Part shown: piece by piece, positions 56,497-64,000 of the stretch
Layout of the letters: every line of letters starts with the position of its first letter
Numbering within the stretch: the stretch's first letter is position 1
NCBI RefSeq assembly: GCF_002954615.1
Contig: NZ_MSCJ01000001.1
Location: 496,001 to 560,000 of the forward strand
Source of the DNA: Photobacterium angustum
GTDB taxonomy: Bacteria > Pseudomonadota > Gammaproteobacteria > Enterobacterales > Vibrionaceae
Direction of reading: 5' to 3'
Length of the DNA stretch: 64,000 nucleotides
Notes under the pieces: model-generated
What the model saw: only the letters and a program-made list of their open reading frames with translations
Databases searched by the model: none
Told to the model about the DNA's origin: nothing
Position numbers and translations under genes: made by a program

Positions 56497-58665
56497 ATGA
56501 GTTTAGCTCAAAACTTAACGAACAAAGCGACTCCTAATAATAGTGATGAAATAGATCTTGGTAAGCTATTTGGTATATTAGTTGATAACCGTTGGAATAT
56601 TATTGTTATCACCTTACTCTTTACTTTTATTGGTATTATTTACGCACTTCTTGCAACACCAATTTATAAAGCCGATGCCTTGATTCAAGTGGAACAAAAA
56701 AGTACAGGTATGCCAGCCCTTGGTGGCGATATGGCTGATCTTTTTTCTTCCGAATCAACGGCTACCACTGAAATAGAAATTATTAAGTCTCGTATGGTAT
56801 TAGGCGAAACTGTCGATAAGCTGAACTTAACGATTGTTGCTACGCCTAATTACATGCCCGTTATCGGAAAAGGTTTGGCAAGACTAACTGGAGACAGCGA
56901 ATCCATCGCTGTTTCTCGATTCCTTTTACCCGATTCAGCGCAACAAAATGGTTATGTGCTAACTGTTACTAACAGCAAAGACGGTGATTACACGTTAGCG
57001 AATGCAGATGGTCGAGAAGTCCTAAAAGGACAAGTTGGCAAGCTGGCTGAAAACAAAGGTATTAGTATATTAGTCACCGATGTGAACGCAAAAAATGATG
57101 CGACGTTTACCTTAAGTAAAATTAGCAGACTGGATGCGATTCAAGGTTTACAACTTGATTTATCTGTGAGTGAACGAGGAAAGCAAACAGGTATTCTGCA
57201 GCTTTCAATGACGGGTGAGAATCGCACTAAAATAAAAGAGATATTAAATGACATCAGTCAGAATTACTTTTTACAAAATGTAGAGCGTAATTCTGCCGAA
57301 GCTGAAAAAAGTTTAGTGTTTCTTAAAAAACATTTACCTGAAATTAAAACCCAATTAAATAATGCTGAAGACAAACTTAATCATTATCGTCAGTTAAATG
57401 AATCAGTTGATCTTAATTTAGAAGCGAAATCCGCGTTAGAAGTGATGGTAAATGTTGAATCACAATTAAACGAACTGACGTTTAAAGAAAGTGATATTTC
57501 ACAGCGATTTACGAAAGAGCACCCAGCATACATCGCTTTATTGGATAAGCGTAAAACCTTGTTATCAGAAAAAGCACGTTTAAATAAACGTGTAGAGAAA
57601 CTGCCGAAAACACAGCAAGAAATTTTACGTTTAACCCGTAACGTTGAAGTAAATCAGCAAATTTATGTTGAATTGTTAAACAAAGTTCAAGAGCTGAGCA
57701 TTGTAAAAGCGAGTACTGTGGGTAACGTGCGTATTCTAGATTCAGCACAAAGCTATTCACAGGCAGTTAAACCGAAAAAAGCCTTAATTGTTGTTCTTGC
57801 AACACTGCTAGGCGGCATGTTGTCGGTTGCAATAGCTTTACTTCGCGCAGCTTTCCATAAGGGAGTTGAAACGCCAGATCAAATTGAAGAAATTGGCTTG
57901 CCTGTTTACGCTTCAATTCCATTATCTGACTCACAAACCGATCTGCTGAAAAAGCAAAAAGGTAAAAGCTTAACAGTAGAGCAAACCTTGTTAAGTGTTT
58001 ATAACCCCGCGGATTTATCGGTTGAAGCACTGCGTAGCTTACGTACAAGCTTGCACTTTGCGATGATGGAAGCAAAAAATAATGTGCTAATGGTATCAGG
58101 CCCTAGTCCTGGTATTGGTAAGTCATTTGTATCTGTAAACCTTGCCTCAGTGATTGCAAAAGCGGGCCAAAAAGTATTAGTGATTGATGCTGATATGCGA
58201 AAAGGTCGCATGGAAACACAATTATGTACAGATAATAAGCCTGGTTTATCTGATTACTTATGTGGCAAGCAAGACTTTAGCAATATTGTCCGTGAAACAG
58301 GTGTGAACGGTTTAGAATTTATACCTCGTGGTGATACGCCGCCAAATCCATCAGAGTTATTAATGCACCCACGTTTTAAAGCACTGATTGAGTGGGCTGG
58401 GCAGCATTACGATATGGTGATTGTTGATACACCACCTATTTTAGCGGTAACTGATGCTGCTATTGTTGGTGCTCATGTAGGAACTACCTTATTAGTGGGA
58501 AGATTTGAGCAAAATACCGTTAAAGAAATCGAGGTTGCCAAACAACGCTTTGAACAAAACGGCATAGAAGTGAAAGGATTTATTCTTAACGCAATTGTCC
58601 GTAAAGCAAGCAGCACCTACGGCGGAAATTACGGTTACTATAATTATAGCTACGAGAGTAAGTAA
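56497..58665 (+). CDS. wzc: Polysaccharide co-polymerase and tyrosine autokinase Wzc
   Basis: Wzc is an inner-membrane BY-kinase that couples polymerisation and export of polysaccharide with Wza. The 722-residue protein has two membrane helices (about 32-52 and 428-450) around a periplasmic Wzz-type domain with coiled coils (about 260-390). The cytoplasmic kinase has Walker A GPSPGIGKS (Lys542), Walker A' VLVIDADMRKG and Walker B VIVDTPPIL. The last 17 residues hold a tyrosine cluster (YGGNYGYYNYSY) for autophosphorylation. The cognate phosphatase Wzb, normally between wza and wzc, is not present; only 70 bases separate the two genes. Confidence 0.94.
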   Translation: MSLAQNLTNKATPNNSDEIDLGKLFGILVDNRWNIIVITLLFTFIGIIYALLATPIYKADALIQVEQKSTGMPALGGDMADLFSSESTATTEIEIIKSRMVLGETVDKLNLTIVATPNYMPVIGKGLARLTGDSESIAVSRFLLPDSAQQNGYVLTVTNSKDGDYTLANADGREVLKGQVGKLAENKGISILVTDVNAKNDATFTLSKISRLDAIQGLQLDLSVSERGKQTGILQLSMTGENRTKIKEILNDISQNYFLQNVERNSAEAEKSLVFLKKHLPEIKTQLNNAEDKLNHYRQLNESVDLNLEAKSALEVMVNVESQLNELTFKESDISQRFTKEHPAYIALLDKRKTLLSEKARLNKRVEKLPKTQQEILRLTRNVEVNQQIYVELLNKVQELSIVKASTVGNVRILDSAQSYSQAVKPKKALIVVLATLLGGMLSVAIALLRAAFHKGVETPDQIEEIGLPVYASIPLSDSQTDLLKKQKGKSLTVEQTLLSVYNPADLSVEALRSLRTSLHFAMMEAKNNVLMVSGPSPGIGKSFVSVNLASVIAKAGQKVLVIDADMRKGRMETQLCTDNKPGLSDYLCGKQDFSNIVRETGVNGLEFIPRGDTPPNPSELLMHPRFKALIEWAGQHYDMVIVDTPPILAVTDAAIVGAHVGTTLLVGRFEQNTVKEIEVAKQRFEQNGIEVKGFILNAIVRKASSTYGGNYGYYNYSYESK

Positions 58666-58974
58666 TTATTAAGCGTTTCAATTGAAAGAATATGGTATTA
58701 GACGCTTTCAGCTTAGGAACTATAATTAGGATTGTATTGAGTTTTATCTTTTTCTTAACCTATTGATTATGATTGTTTATTTTGCTCTTCTCTAACTTTT
58801 TTAATTGATTGTTATTTCTAGAGAGTGAGCATTTGGAATAGTTAATTGAAAAACATCTATACTAGTTACTAATAATTATATTTATGTGGAATATGTTTAT
58901 TTCACGTTCAGCTTAGTATCATAGACTATTCCATCATTTAAAAATTAGAAAGTAGATTAAGCTAAAAGGTTGTT
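58666..58974. other. AT-rich gap between wzc and the kinase fusion
   Basis: This 309-base gap has no credible gene. It has a 12-base palindrome TTTCAATTGAAA near 58677-58688 within a wider AAGCGT/ACGCTT inverted repeat. No clear terminator or second ops element was seen. Composition falls toward the very AT-rich level of the next two genes. Confidence 0.4.
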
Positions 58975-60084
58975 ATGATTATATATACCTCTGGTGTTTT
59001 TGACTTATTACATGCTAGTCATGTACGTGCCCTAAAAGCTGCAAAATTTCAGGGCGGAGAAGATGCCAAATTGGTTGTTGGTGTTGCCACTGATGAAGAT
59101 ACAATGGCTTATAAACGTAAACCTGTTATTCCATATGAACAGCGTTTAAAAATGATTGAGTCGTTAGACTTTGTTGATAAAGTTATAACTGCACCATTAT
59201 TTACCTGTGAACAGTTTTATAAACTATTCTCTATAGATATACACGTACAAGGTGAAGATGATGCTGGTGAAATAAATTACTATAAAGGAGGTAAAGATCT
59301 TGGTCTTATGAAATTCATTGGCCGGGATCCTATAGAATCAACGACATCATGTATTACAAAGCTAACTGAAATTGTAGGTGATGATTTTATAGTAGAGAAT
59401 CTTGGCGGTGGTATTTCTAATATAACTTGGAAGGTAACATCCTACACTAATAAGAAACAGTATGTTTTAAAGTATTTACAATCATCAAGTATTGAGTCTT
59501 TTTCTTTAAGGCATGATTGTATCATTTTAGGCGGAACATTTGCTTTATATGAGTATATCGAAGGAACTGTTGGTCATGTAACTAGTGCTGAAATGAATTC
59601 TTATTTTGTTGATAGGCTTAGTTACTATGAGCATGGAGCGAGTATAAATCCGAAAACGTGTATCACAAGTATTGATTTATTTTTAAAATACGCAAAATTT
59701 GACTCTAGCTTAAAATTAGATATCAATTTGATTGATGAAGTTTTAGATAATTCTAAATGGTGTTGGTCTCATAATGATTTAGTAAGAGAAAATATCATCA
59801 AAACAACAGATGGAATTAAATTTATTGACTGGGAATTTGCGGATTATTCACCTGTTGAGATGGATGTTGCATCATGTGTTTTAAACGACGTTATAGATAT
59901 TGATGATGTTGACTCTCAATACTTTAATTTAAAGTTTATTTACATCTTAGTATTACTCCAAGCTAAAGCATGGACTGGTTGGTACAACGTAAATATTGAA
60001 AAAAGAAACGATGAGATCATGAATTTCTATACTAATAAATTTAATTTATTTCAGTCGAAGTTGGATAAATTAAATGCTAGATAA
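58975..60084 (+). CDS. Fusion of PCYT/TagD-type cytidylyltransferase and choline/ethanolamine kinase
   Basis: This 369-residue bifunctional protein has two domains. The N-terminal part (about 1-135) is a cytidylyltransferase with GVFDLLHASH (HxxH at 13-16 in place of the usual HxGH), KRKPVIPYEQR and the STTSCITK nucleotide motif (122-129). The C-terminal part (about 138-369) is a LicA/choline-kinase-like APH fold with glycine loop NLGGGISN (142-149), catalytic HND (266-268) and metal-binding DWE (285-287). Such enzymes would phosphorylate choline or ethanolamine and activate it to the CDP form. LicCA fusions are known in Treponema, but with a different cytidylyltransferase fold. It overlaps the next gene, a BCCT-like permease, by 11 bases. 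It is very AT-rich. The substrate is not proven. Confidence 0.85.
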   Translation: MIIYTSGVFDLLHASHVRALKAAKFQGGEDAKLVVGVATDEDTMAYKRKPVIPYEQRLKMIESLDFVDKVITAPLFTCEQFYKLFSIDIHVQGEDDAGEINYYKGGKDLGLMKFIGRDPIESTTSCITKLTEIVGDDFIVENLGGGISNITWKVTSYTNKKQYVLKYLQSSSIESFSLRHDCIILGGTFALYEYIEGTVGHVTSAEMNSYFVDRLSYYEHGASINPKTCITSIDLFLKYAKFDSSLKLDINLIDEVLDNSKWCWSHNDLVRENIIKTTDGIKFIDWEFADYSPVEMDVASCVLNDVIDIDDVDSQYFNLKFIYILVLLQAKAWTGWYNVNIEKRNDEIMNFYTNKFNLFQSKLDKLNAR

Positions 60085-61270
60085 CGTTTTTAAATTCAAT
60101 ATGTACTTTGCATGTATTGTTGTATGGTTATTGATATCTTTATTGTTAGTAACAAAAAGAAAAAATAAAACAGCAACAAGTATAAATAATAATGTGATTG
60201 TATTTTCTTGTCTTTTGTTTACATCTGGACTAGATATAGGGTTGTTGTTGTTTCCACTAACTGAATTTCCCTCTTATAAAGGTATTGAATACCGTAATTT
60301 AAACCCTGTATCAATTGAATTGGGTTTTTGGGGTTTTTCTGTTTGGGGATTTTATTTTTTATCAACGTATTATTTTATTTTTATTGAACCAAAAATAAAA
60401 TTATTTGATATTAAAGCAGTAAAGATTTTCTTTACTGGTTTAACAATTTTAACCTGTGCGTTTTCTGTTAACTTATTTGTTGATTTTTTTATCTACTATC
60501 AGGTAAAAATTTTTGGAGGAACGGTTTTTACGCGTGATGGAATAATAATTCTATCAGTAATAGTGATTGCCATTGGATATGCTTTATCTAAGAGTAATAC
60601 AATATTAAAATTAATTAGTACATCTTCAGTATTCTTATTCATAATTACTGTTTTATTAGGATATGTTGGAATATTCCAAAATAATGGTAGCCATGAATTA
60701 TTAAATATAATAAATACTGGAGTTTGGGGATATTTAAAGAATTTTAATCAATTCTTATTACCAATGAATAATTACCATTTGTTTTATTTATTTTGGTGGT
60801 TTTCTTGGGCTCTAATGGTAGGTAAATTTACAGCACAGTTTACACCCAACAACTTATCGGTGGGTAAATTATTTTTAGTCATGATATTTTTACCATCTTT
60901 ACCATTGATTTTTTGGTTTTCAATCTTATATTTCTACAGTATTAACCCTAATTTATTGCAACCATATTTATTATATACAATGTTTGGTGTTGGAATTCTC
61001 TTTTTGATTAATTCATTAAGTGCAATATTCAACATAGTTAATGATATGATTAAATCGCTTTTAAGTTATAAGATAAATAAATCTTCCGGTTTGCTATCTT
61101 GTTTACTTATGATTTTATCTTTTACGGGGTATAGCGTAAAAAGTGGCAATATGACATTTTTGAAAATTGATTATATTGGAACAATAGTTACATTATTTTT
61201 ATATTTTGTAGTAATACTAATGGTACGAAACTACATATATTCAAAACAATCATGTGATAGATTGCAATAA
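60074..61270 (+). CDS. Shortened BCCT-family-like transporter, probably choline/ethanolamine uptake
   Basis: This 398-residue polytopic membrane protein has about ten predicted helices, compared with twelve in about 500-700 residues for canonical BCCT carriers. Two BCCT landmarks are visible. The glycine-rich unwound helix is FTSGLDIGLLLFPLTEF (Gly52-Asp54-Gly56), followed by the FWGFSVWGFYFL block. The tryptophan-rich substrate helix FWWFSWALMVGKFTAQF (Trp241, Trp242, Trp245) is followed by LPLIFWFSI. It overlaps the cytidylyltransferase-kinase fusion by 11 bases, so a joint role in uptake and activation of a quaternary or primary amine is inferred. It could instead be a diverged membrane protein with another role. 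A terminator follows. Confidence 0.65.
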   Translation: MLDNVFKFNMYFACIVVWLLISLLLVTKRKNKTATSINNNVIVFSCLLFTSGLDIGLLLFPLTEFPSYKGIEYRNLNPVSIELGFWGFSVWGFYFLSTYYFIFIEPKIKLFDIKAVKIFFTGLTILTCAFSVNLFVDFFIYYQVKIFGGTVFTRDGIIILSVIVIAIGYALSKSNTILKLISTSSVFLFIITVLLGYVGIFQNNGSHELLNIINTGVWGYLKNFNQFLLPMNNYHLFYLFWWFSWALMVGKFTAQFTPNNLSVGKLFLVMIFLPSLPLIFWFSILYFYSINPNLLQPYLLYTMFGVGILFLINSLSAIFNIVNDMIKSLLSYKINKSSGLLSCLLMILSFTGYSVKSGNMTFLKIDYIGTIVTLFLYFVVILMVRNYIYSKQSCDRLQ

Positions 61271-61687
61271 ATGTATTATATAGAAAAATATATGACTACC
61301 AATTTTTAACCAATACTTTTAAATTAGTTCCTATACTTCAAGAAATTGAGGTATAGGAGCGAATCTTAAGCTTACAAAGAAAAAATAGGACCTATTCCCC
61401 TAAAAGCATAAAAACACAGTATTTGATATGCATATCAAAGCATTAGTGGTTTCCACTAGTGCTTTTTTATGTCTCAAATTTCAAGGAAACCGTCTCATGT
61501 GTCTAAAAAAACTGACAAATAAAGTTGAAATAATTCAACTTTGTTAAGTGTGATACTTAAGAATAAAGCACGATTGATTGTAATCAAGTCATAGAAAAAG
61601 GATTTTATTACCGATTTTAAATAACAGATTTAAGTTAAACCGCGTTACATACCTACCGTTAATATCATATTAAAAGTTGGCCGCTAT
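61271..61687. other. Structured gap between the BCCT-like gene and wecA
   Basis: This 417-base gap has no credible gene but many inverted repeats: CCTATACTTCA/TGAGGTATAGG (61330-61340/61347-61357), the 18-base perfect palindrome TTTGATATGCATATCAAA (61422-61439), a terminator (61437-61468), AAAGTTGAA/TTCAACTTT (61521-61529/61534-61542), TTAAGT/ACTTAA and TTGATT/AATCAA (61574-61587). wecA probably has additional regulation here. Confidence 0.6.
61437..61468 (+). terminator. Intrinsic terminator inside the polysaccharide operon
   Basis: AAAGCATTAGTGG and CCACTAGTGCTTT form a 13-base stem with one wobble and a TTT loop, followed by a T-run. RfaH-modified polymerase would be expected to read through it. 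Confidence 0.8.
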
Positions 61688-62770
61688 ATGAATTATGCTT
61701 ACCTGTTTGTATTTATAACGTCATTCATTACGTTATTTATCATGCGAAAAGTAGCAAAGAAAATTGGCTTAGTCGATAAGCCAAATGCGCGTAAGTTACA
61801 CCAAGGTGTTGTCCCACTGGTTGGGGGCATTTCTATTTACCTTTCATTACTCGTGGGTTTTCTTCTTTTCTTACCATCAAGTTTAAACCAAGAGTTATAC
61901 CTACTTTGCTCTGCTATTTTAATCGTGCTCGGTGCATTAGATGACTACTACGATGTCAGTTTTAAAATTCGCTTATTAGTCCAAGCTGGCATTTCACTGG
62001 CTATGATTTTAGTCGGTGGGCATAGCCTTCACCATTTAGGCTTTTTAATGGGCAGTGAAACCATTGCGTTAGGTGAATTTGTTGGCGGCTTCATTACAGT
62101 AATTGCTGTTATTGGTGCAATTAATGCCTTTAACATGGTCGATGGTATTGATGGACTATTAGGTGGTTTAGCATCGGTTACATTTACAGCATTAGGTACT
62201 GTTTTCTTCATGAGTGGCAACGAGTACTTAGGTACGATCTGTTTCTTAATCGTAACTGCGTTAGTGCCTTATATTTTATTAAATTTAGGTTTCCCATTAG
62301 GTCGCCGCTTTAAAATATTTATGGGGGATGCAGGCAGCATGTTTATTGGCTTCTCTGTGGTGTGGATGTTGATACGTGGCACGCAAGAGTCAAGCATAGA
62401 GGCATTTAAACCAGTAACAGCGCTTTGGTTAATTGCCCTTCCGTTAATGGATATGGCAACGATCATGATCCGTCGTGTTCGTAAAGGTCATTCGCCTTTT
62501 AAACCCGATCGAGAGCATTTACACCATATTTGTCAGCGAATGGGGTTATCGCCATTAATGACGCTATGTGTAATTTGTTTGATGGCAAGTATTTGTGCGG
62601 TTGTAGGTCTTTGGGCTGATATGAGTGGTGTTGAAGAATCGACCATGTTTATTAGCTTTTTAATAACATTTTCTATATATTTTTACGTCATAAATCATAT
62701 ATGGGTGATAAGTAAAAAAATTAAGAATATATCACACTCATACTTAAGTTTAGTTCGGAAGCATAGATAA
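61688..62770 (+). CDS. wecA: Undecaprenyl-phosphate GlcNAc-1-phosphate transferase WecA
   Basis: WecA starts lipid-linked glycan synthesis by moving GlcNAc-1-phosphate from UDP-GlcNAc to undecaprenyl phosphate. The 360-residue protein has about eleven membrane helices and the polyprenyl-phosphate transferase motifs: LGALDDYYDVSFKIR (catalytic aspartates), NAFNMVDGIDGLLGG, FMGDAGSMFIGF and the HLHH box (REHLHHICQRMG). The last 35 or so codons become abruptly more AT-rich than the rest, like the following polymerase gene. A structured gap with a terminator precedes it. The Shine-Dalgarno is weak. Confidence 0.93.
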   Translation: MNYAYLFVFITSFITLFIMRKVAKKIGLVDKPNARKLHQGVVPLVGGISIYLSLLVGFLLFLPSSLNQELYLLCSAILIVLGALDDYYDVSFKIRLLVQAGISLAMILVGGHSLHHLGFLMGSETIALGEFVGGFITVIAVIGAINAFNMVDGIDGLLGGLASVTFTALGTVFFMSGNEYLGTICFLIVTALVPYILLNLGFPLGRRFKIFMGDAGSMFIGFSVVWMLIRGTQESSIEAFKPVTALWLIALPLMDMATIMIRRVRKGHSPFKPDREHLHHICQRMGLSPLMTLCVICLMASICAVVGLWADMSGVEESTMFISFLITFSIYFYVINHIWVISKKIKNISHSYLSLVRKHR

Positions 62771-62772
62771 AT

Positions 62773-63963
62773 ATGATATATGTTTGGTTGATTTTATCGT
62801 TATTATTATGTTTTTTATCACTAAATAAAATAAAAAATAATAAATTATATATATTACCATTTTTTTATTGTTTCATTACTTGTTACAGCATTTTGGGTTT
62901 TGAAGTTTTTTCATATTCGATAGATGTACCCTTTGATTTATATTATGATATAAACCCTTATGATAATAAGTTCTATGTGTATATATTATCTTCTTGTATC
63001 CTTTTTATTTTTGGCTTTTCTATTTTTAATATTAAAGATAATTATAAATCGTCTTTTAATTATAACATTGATTTAAGTCGATATTCATTTTATTGTTTTT
63101 TTATTGTTTTGATTTCTTATCATATCGGTTACGGATTTGAAAATATATATTATAGACAAGGCTATACTATATCTGGCGATGGAGTTCCAATAATTAGAAC
63201 AATATATACATTACTTCTTCCTATAGTTGCAATATTATTAGCATTTGATAAAAAAAGAATAAAGCGACATTTTTTACTTATAATTCTCGTCATAATGGTT
63301 TTAGGAAGTTCTAGTCGGAATGTAATAATGATACCTATATGTTACTTTATTGGTACCTATTTGAAAAATAGTAAGGTTTCTATTCTTCAAATAACATTTA
63401 CTATCCTTATTTCTGTGCTATTACTTGGTGCTGTCATGGAATGTAGAAATAATCCCTATCAAGGGGTTGTTCCAAACCTACAGTATTTAATTGAAAATGG
63501 CATTAATATTAAGAAAATGTTTGAATCTATAAACTATCTTACAAGTTTTTCAGTTTTCGCTAATATGGCAGTAATTCAAAACTTTACCTTAGACTTAAAC
63601 TCTTTTTTTATATCTATTAATCCATTGCCTTCGTCTTTTTTAAATATAAATAATATGGTTGAAAGTCAAAAAATAAATCAATATGCTCCATATCCTGCTT
63701 TTTCGACCATAGTGAAGTCTGGACCAGTATTTTTTTCTATATATTATATTAGTGCTGGTCTTTTATGGGGGGCAATATATAAATATATTAGCGATAAAAA
63801 TTCTTTTATAAAGTTAATTATTTTAATTCTATTTTTAGTTTATGTGGTTATGAGTACTCAATATAACCTTAGAGGTGTAAATAGGTTAATATATTACTCT
63901 ATGATAGTTATCTTTCTATATAAGATAAAAGCTATTTTAAATTTCAATCTTAAAAAATGGTAA
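62773..63963 (+). CDS. Wzy-like O-antigen/oligosaccharide repeat-unit polymerase
   Basis: This 396-residue hydrophobic protein has ten to twelve predicted membrane helices and one large extracytoplasmic loop (about 225-320, with MECRNNPYQGVVPNL and PLPSSFLNINNM). This topology, the very low GC content and the position in a polysaccharide locus match Wzy-type polymerases that extend lipid-linked repeat units in the periplasm. These proteins share little sequence, so assignment rests on topology and context. It starts two bases after the wecA stop and is followed four bases later by the next gene, so the three are co-transcribed. Confidence 0.7.
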   Translation: MIYVWLILSLLLCFLSLNKIKNNKLYILPFFYCFITCYSILGFEVFSYSIDVPFDLYYDINPYDNKFYVYILSSCILFIFGFSIFNIKDNYKSSFNYNIDLSRYSFYCFFIVLISYHIGYGFENIYYRQGYTISGDGVPIIRTIYTLLLPIVAILLAFDKKRIKRHFLLIILVIMVLGSSSRNVIMIPICYFIGTYLKNSKVSILQITFTILISVLLLGAVMECRNNPYQGVVPNLQYLIENGINIKKMFESINYLTSFSVFANMAVIQNFTLDLNSFFISINPLPSSFLNINNMVESQKINQYAPYPAFSTIVKSGPVFFSIYYISAGLLWGAIYKYISDKNSFIKLIILILFLVYVVMSTQYNLRGVNRLIYYSMIVIFLYKIKAILNFNLKKW

Positions 63964-63967
63964 TAAA

Positions 63968-64000
63968 ATGGAAAAAAAAGTTGGTCTGATTACATATCAT
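63968..64000 (+). CDS. Start of a probable polysaccharide pyruvyl transferase (partial)
   Basis: Only eleven codons fit in the window: MEKKVGLITYH. This beginning resembles the first strand of polysaccharide pyruvyl transferases (typically KIGILTYH followed by a HNYGA-like motif). It begins four bases after the polymerase stop, so it belongs to the same operon. Assignment from eleven residues is tentative; a glycosyltransferase is also possible. Confidence 0.4.
   Translation, partial: MEKKVGLITYH

Noticed and set aside
57767..58075. 102-codon minus-strand frame within wzc
   Set aside because: It is antisense to a conserved part of Wzc, without start signals or domain features.

Overview
The window is a contiguous stretch of an AT-rich gammaproteobacterial chromosome. 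Gene content and order (lon-hupB-ppiD; alaA-yfbR; menF-D-H-C-E; sppA-ansA; yeaC, msrB, gapA, yeaD and yeaG-yeaH near each other; a FadR of 283 residues with the insertion known from Vibrio; a class II periplasmic cAMP phosphodiesterase of the kind first described in Aliivibrio fischeri) point to Vibrionaceae. Photobacterium or Aliivibrio is the most likely genus, but I cannot fix it from sequence alone. No rRNA, tRNA, CRISPR array, complete insertion sequence or prophage was seen.

Layout. 1-5.7 kb: proteostasis and nucleoid genes (Lon, HU-beta, PpiD) and a small secreted helix-hairpin-helix protein. 5.7-10.3 kb: rhombosortase and TapT head to head, then dGTPase-like, YfbR and AlaA. 10.6-17.0 kb: menaquinone operon menF-menD-menH-menC-menE, with menB absent from its usual place. 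17.1-31 kb: an LplT-PlsC fusion with a TetR regulator, several small conserved proteins, CpdP, YpfJ, DusC, a NudG-like Nudix enzyme, DsbB, NhaB and FadR. 31.9-34.1 kb: a very AT-rich accessory cassette made of a ToxR/VtrA-like membrane transcription factor, an overlapping small VtrC-like membrane-anchored protein and an outer-membrane barrel. 34.2-50.5 kb: conserved core (YcgB-YeaH-YeaG stress operon, GapA, MsrB, YeaC, AnsA, SppA, FadH). 50.6-64 kb: left end of a surface polysaccharide (capsule/O-antigen) locus.

The polysaccharide locus has a leftward group (OmpA-family protein, unknown lipoprotein, YjbH) and a rightward operon that begins with a promoter, a structured leader and a JUMPstart/ops element, the signature of RfaH control. 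Its order is wza, wzc, a cytidylyltransferase-choline/ethanolamine-kinase fusion, an overlapping BCCT-like membrane protein, wecA, a Wzy-like polymerase, and the first codons of a probable polysaccharide pyruvyl transferase.

Two small systems stand out. First, the kinase-cytidylyltransferase fusion overlapping a shortened BCCT-type transporter looks like a compact uptake-and-activation module that could supply CDP-choline or CDP-ethanolamine to decorate the polysaccharide. Second, the overlapping pair at 31.99-33.33 kb has the architecture of a VtrA/VtrC-type co-component sensor, with an outer-membrane barrel next door as a plausible target. FadR (31 kb) and a near-consensus FadR operator in front of fadH (48.5 kb) form a regulatory link within the window.
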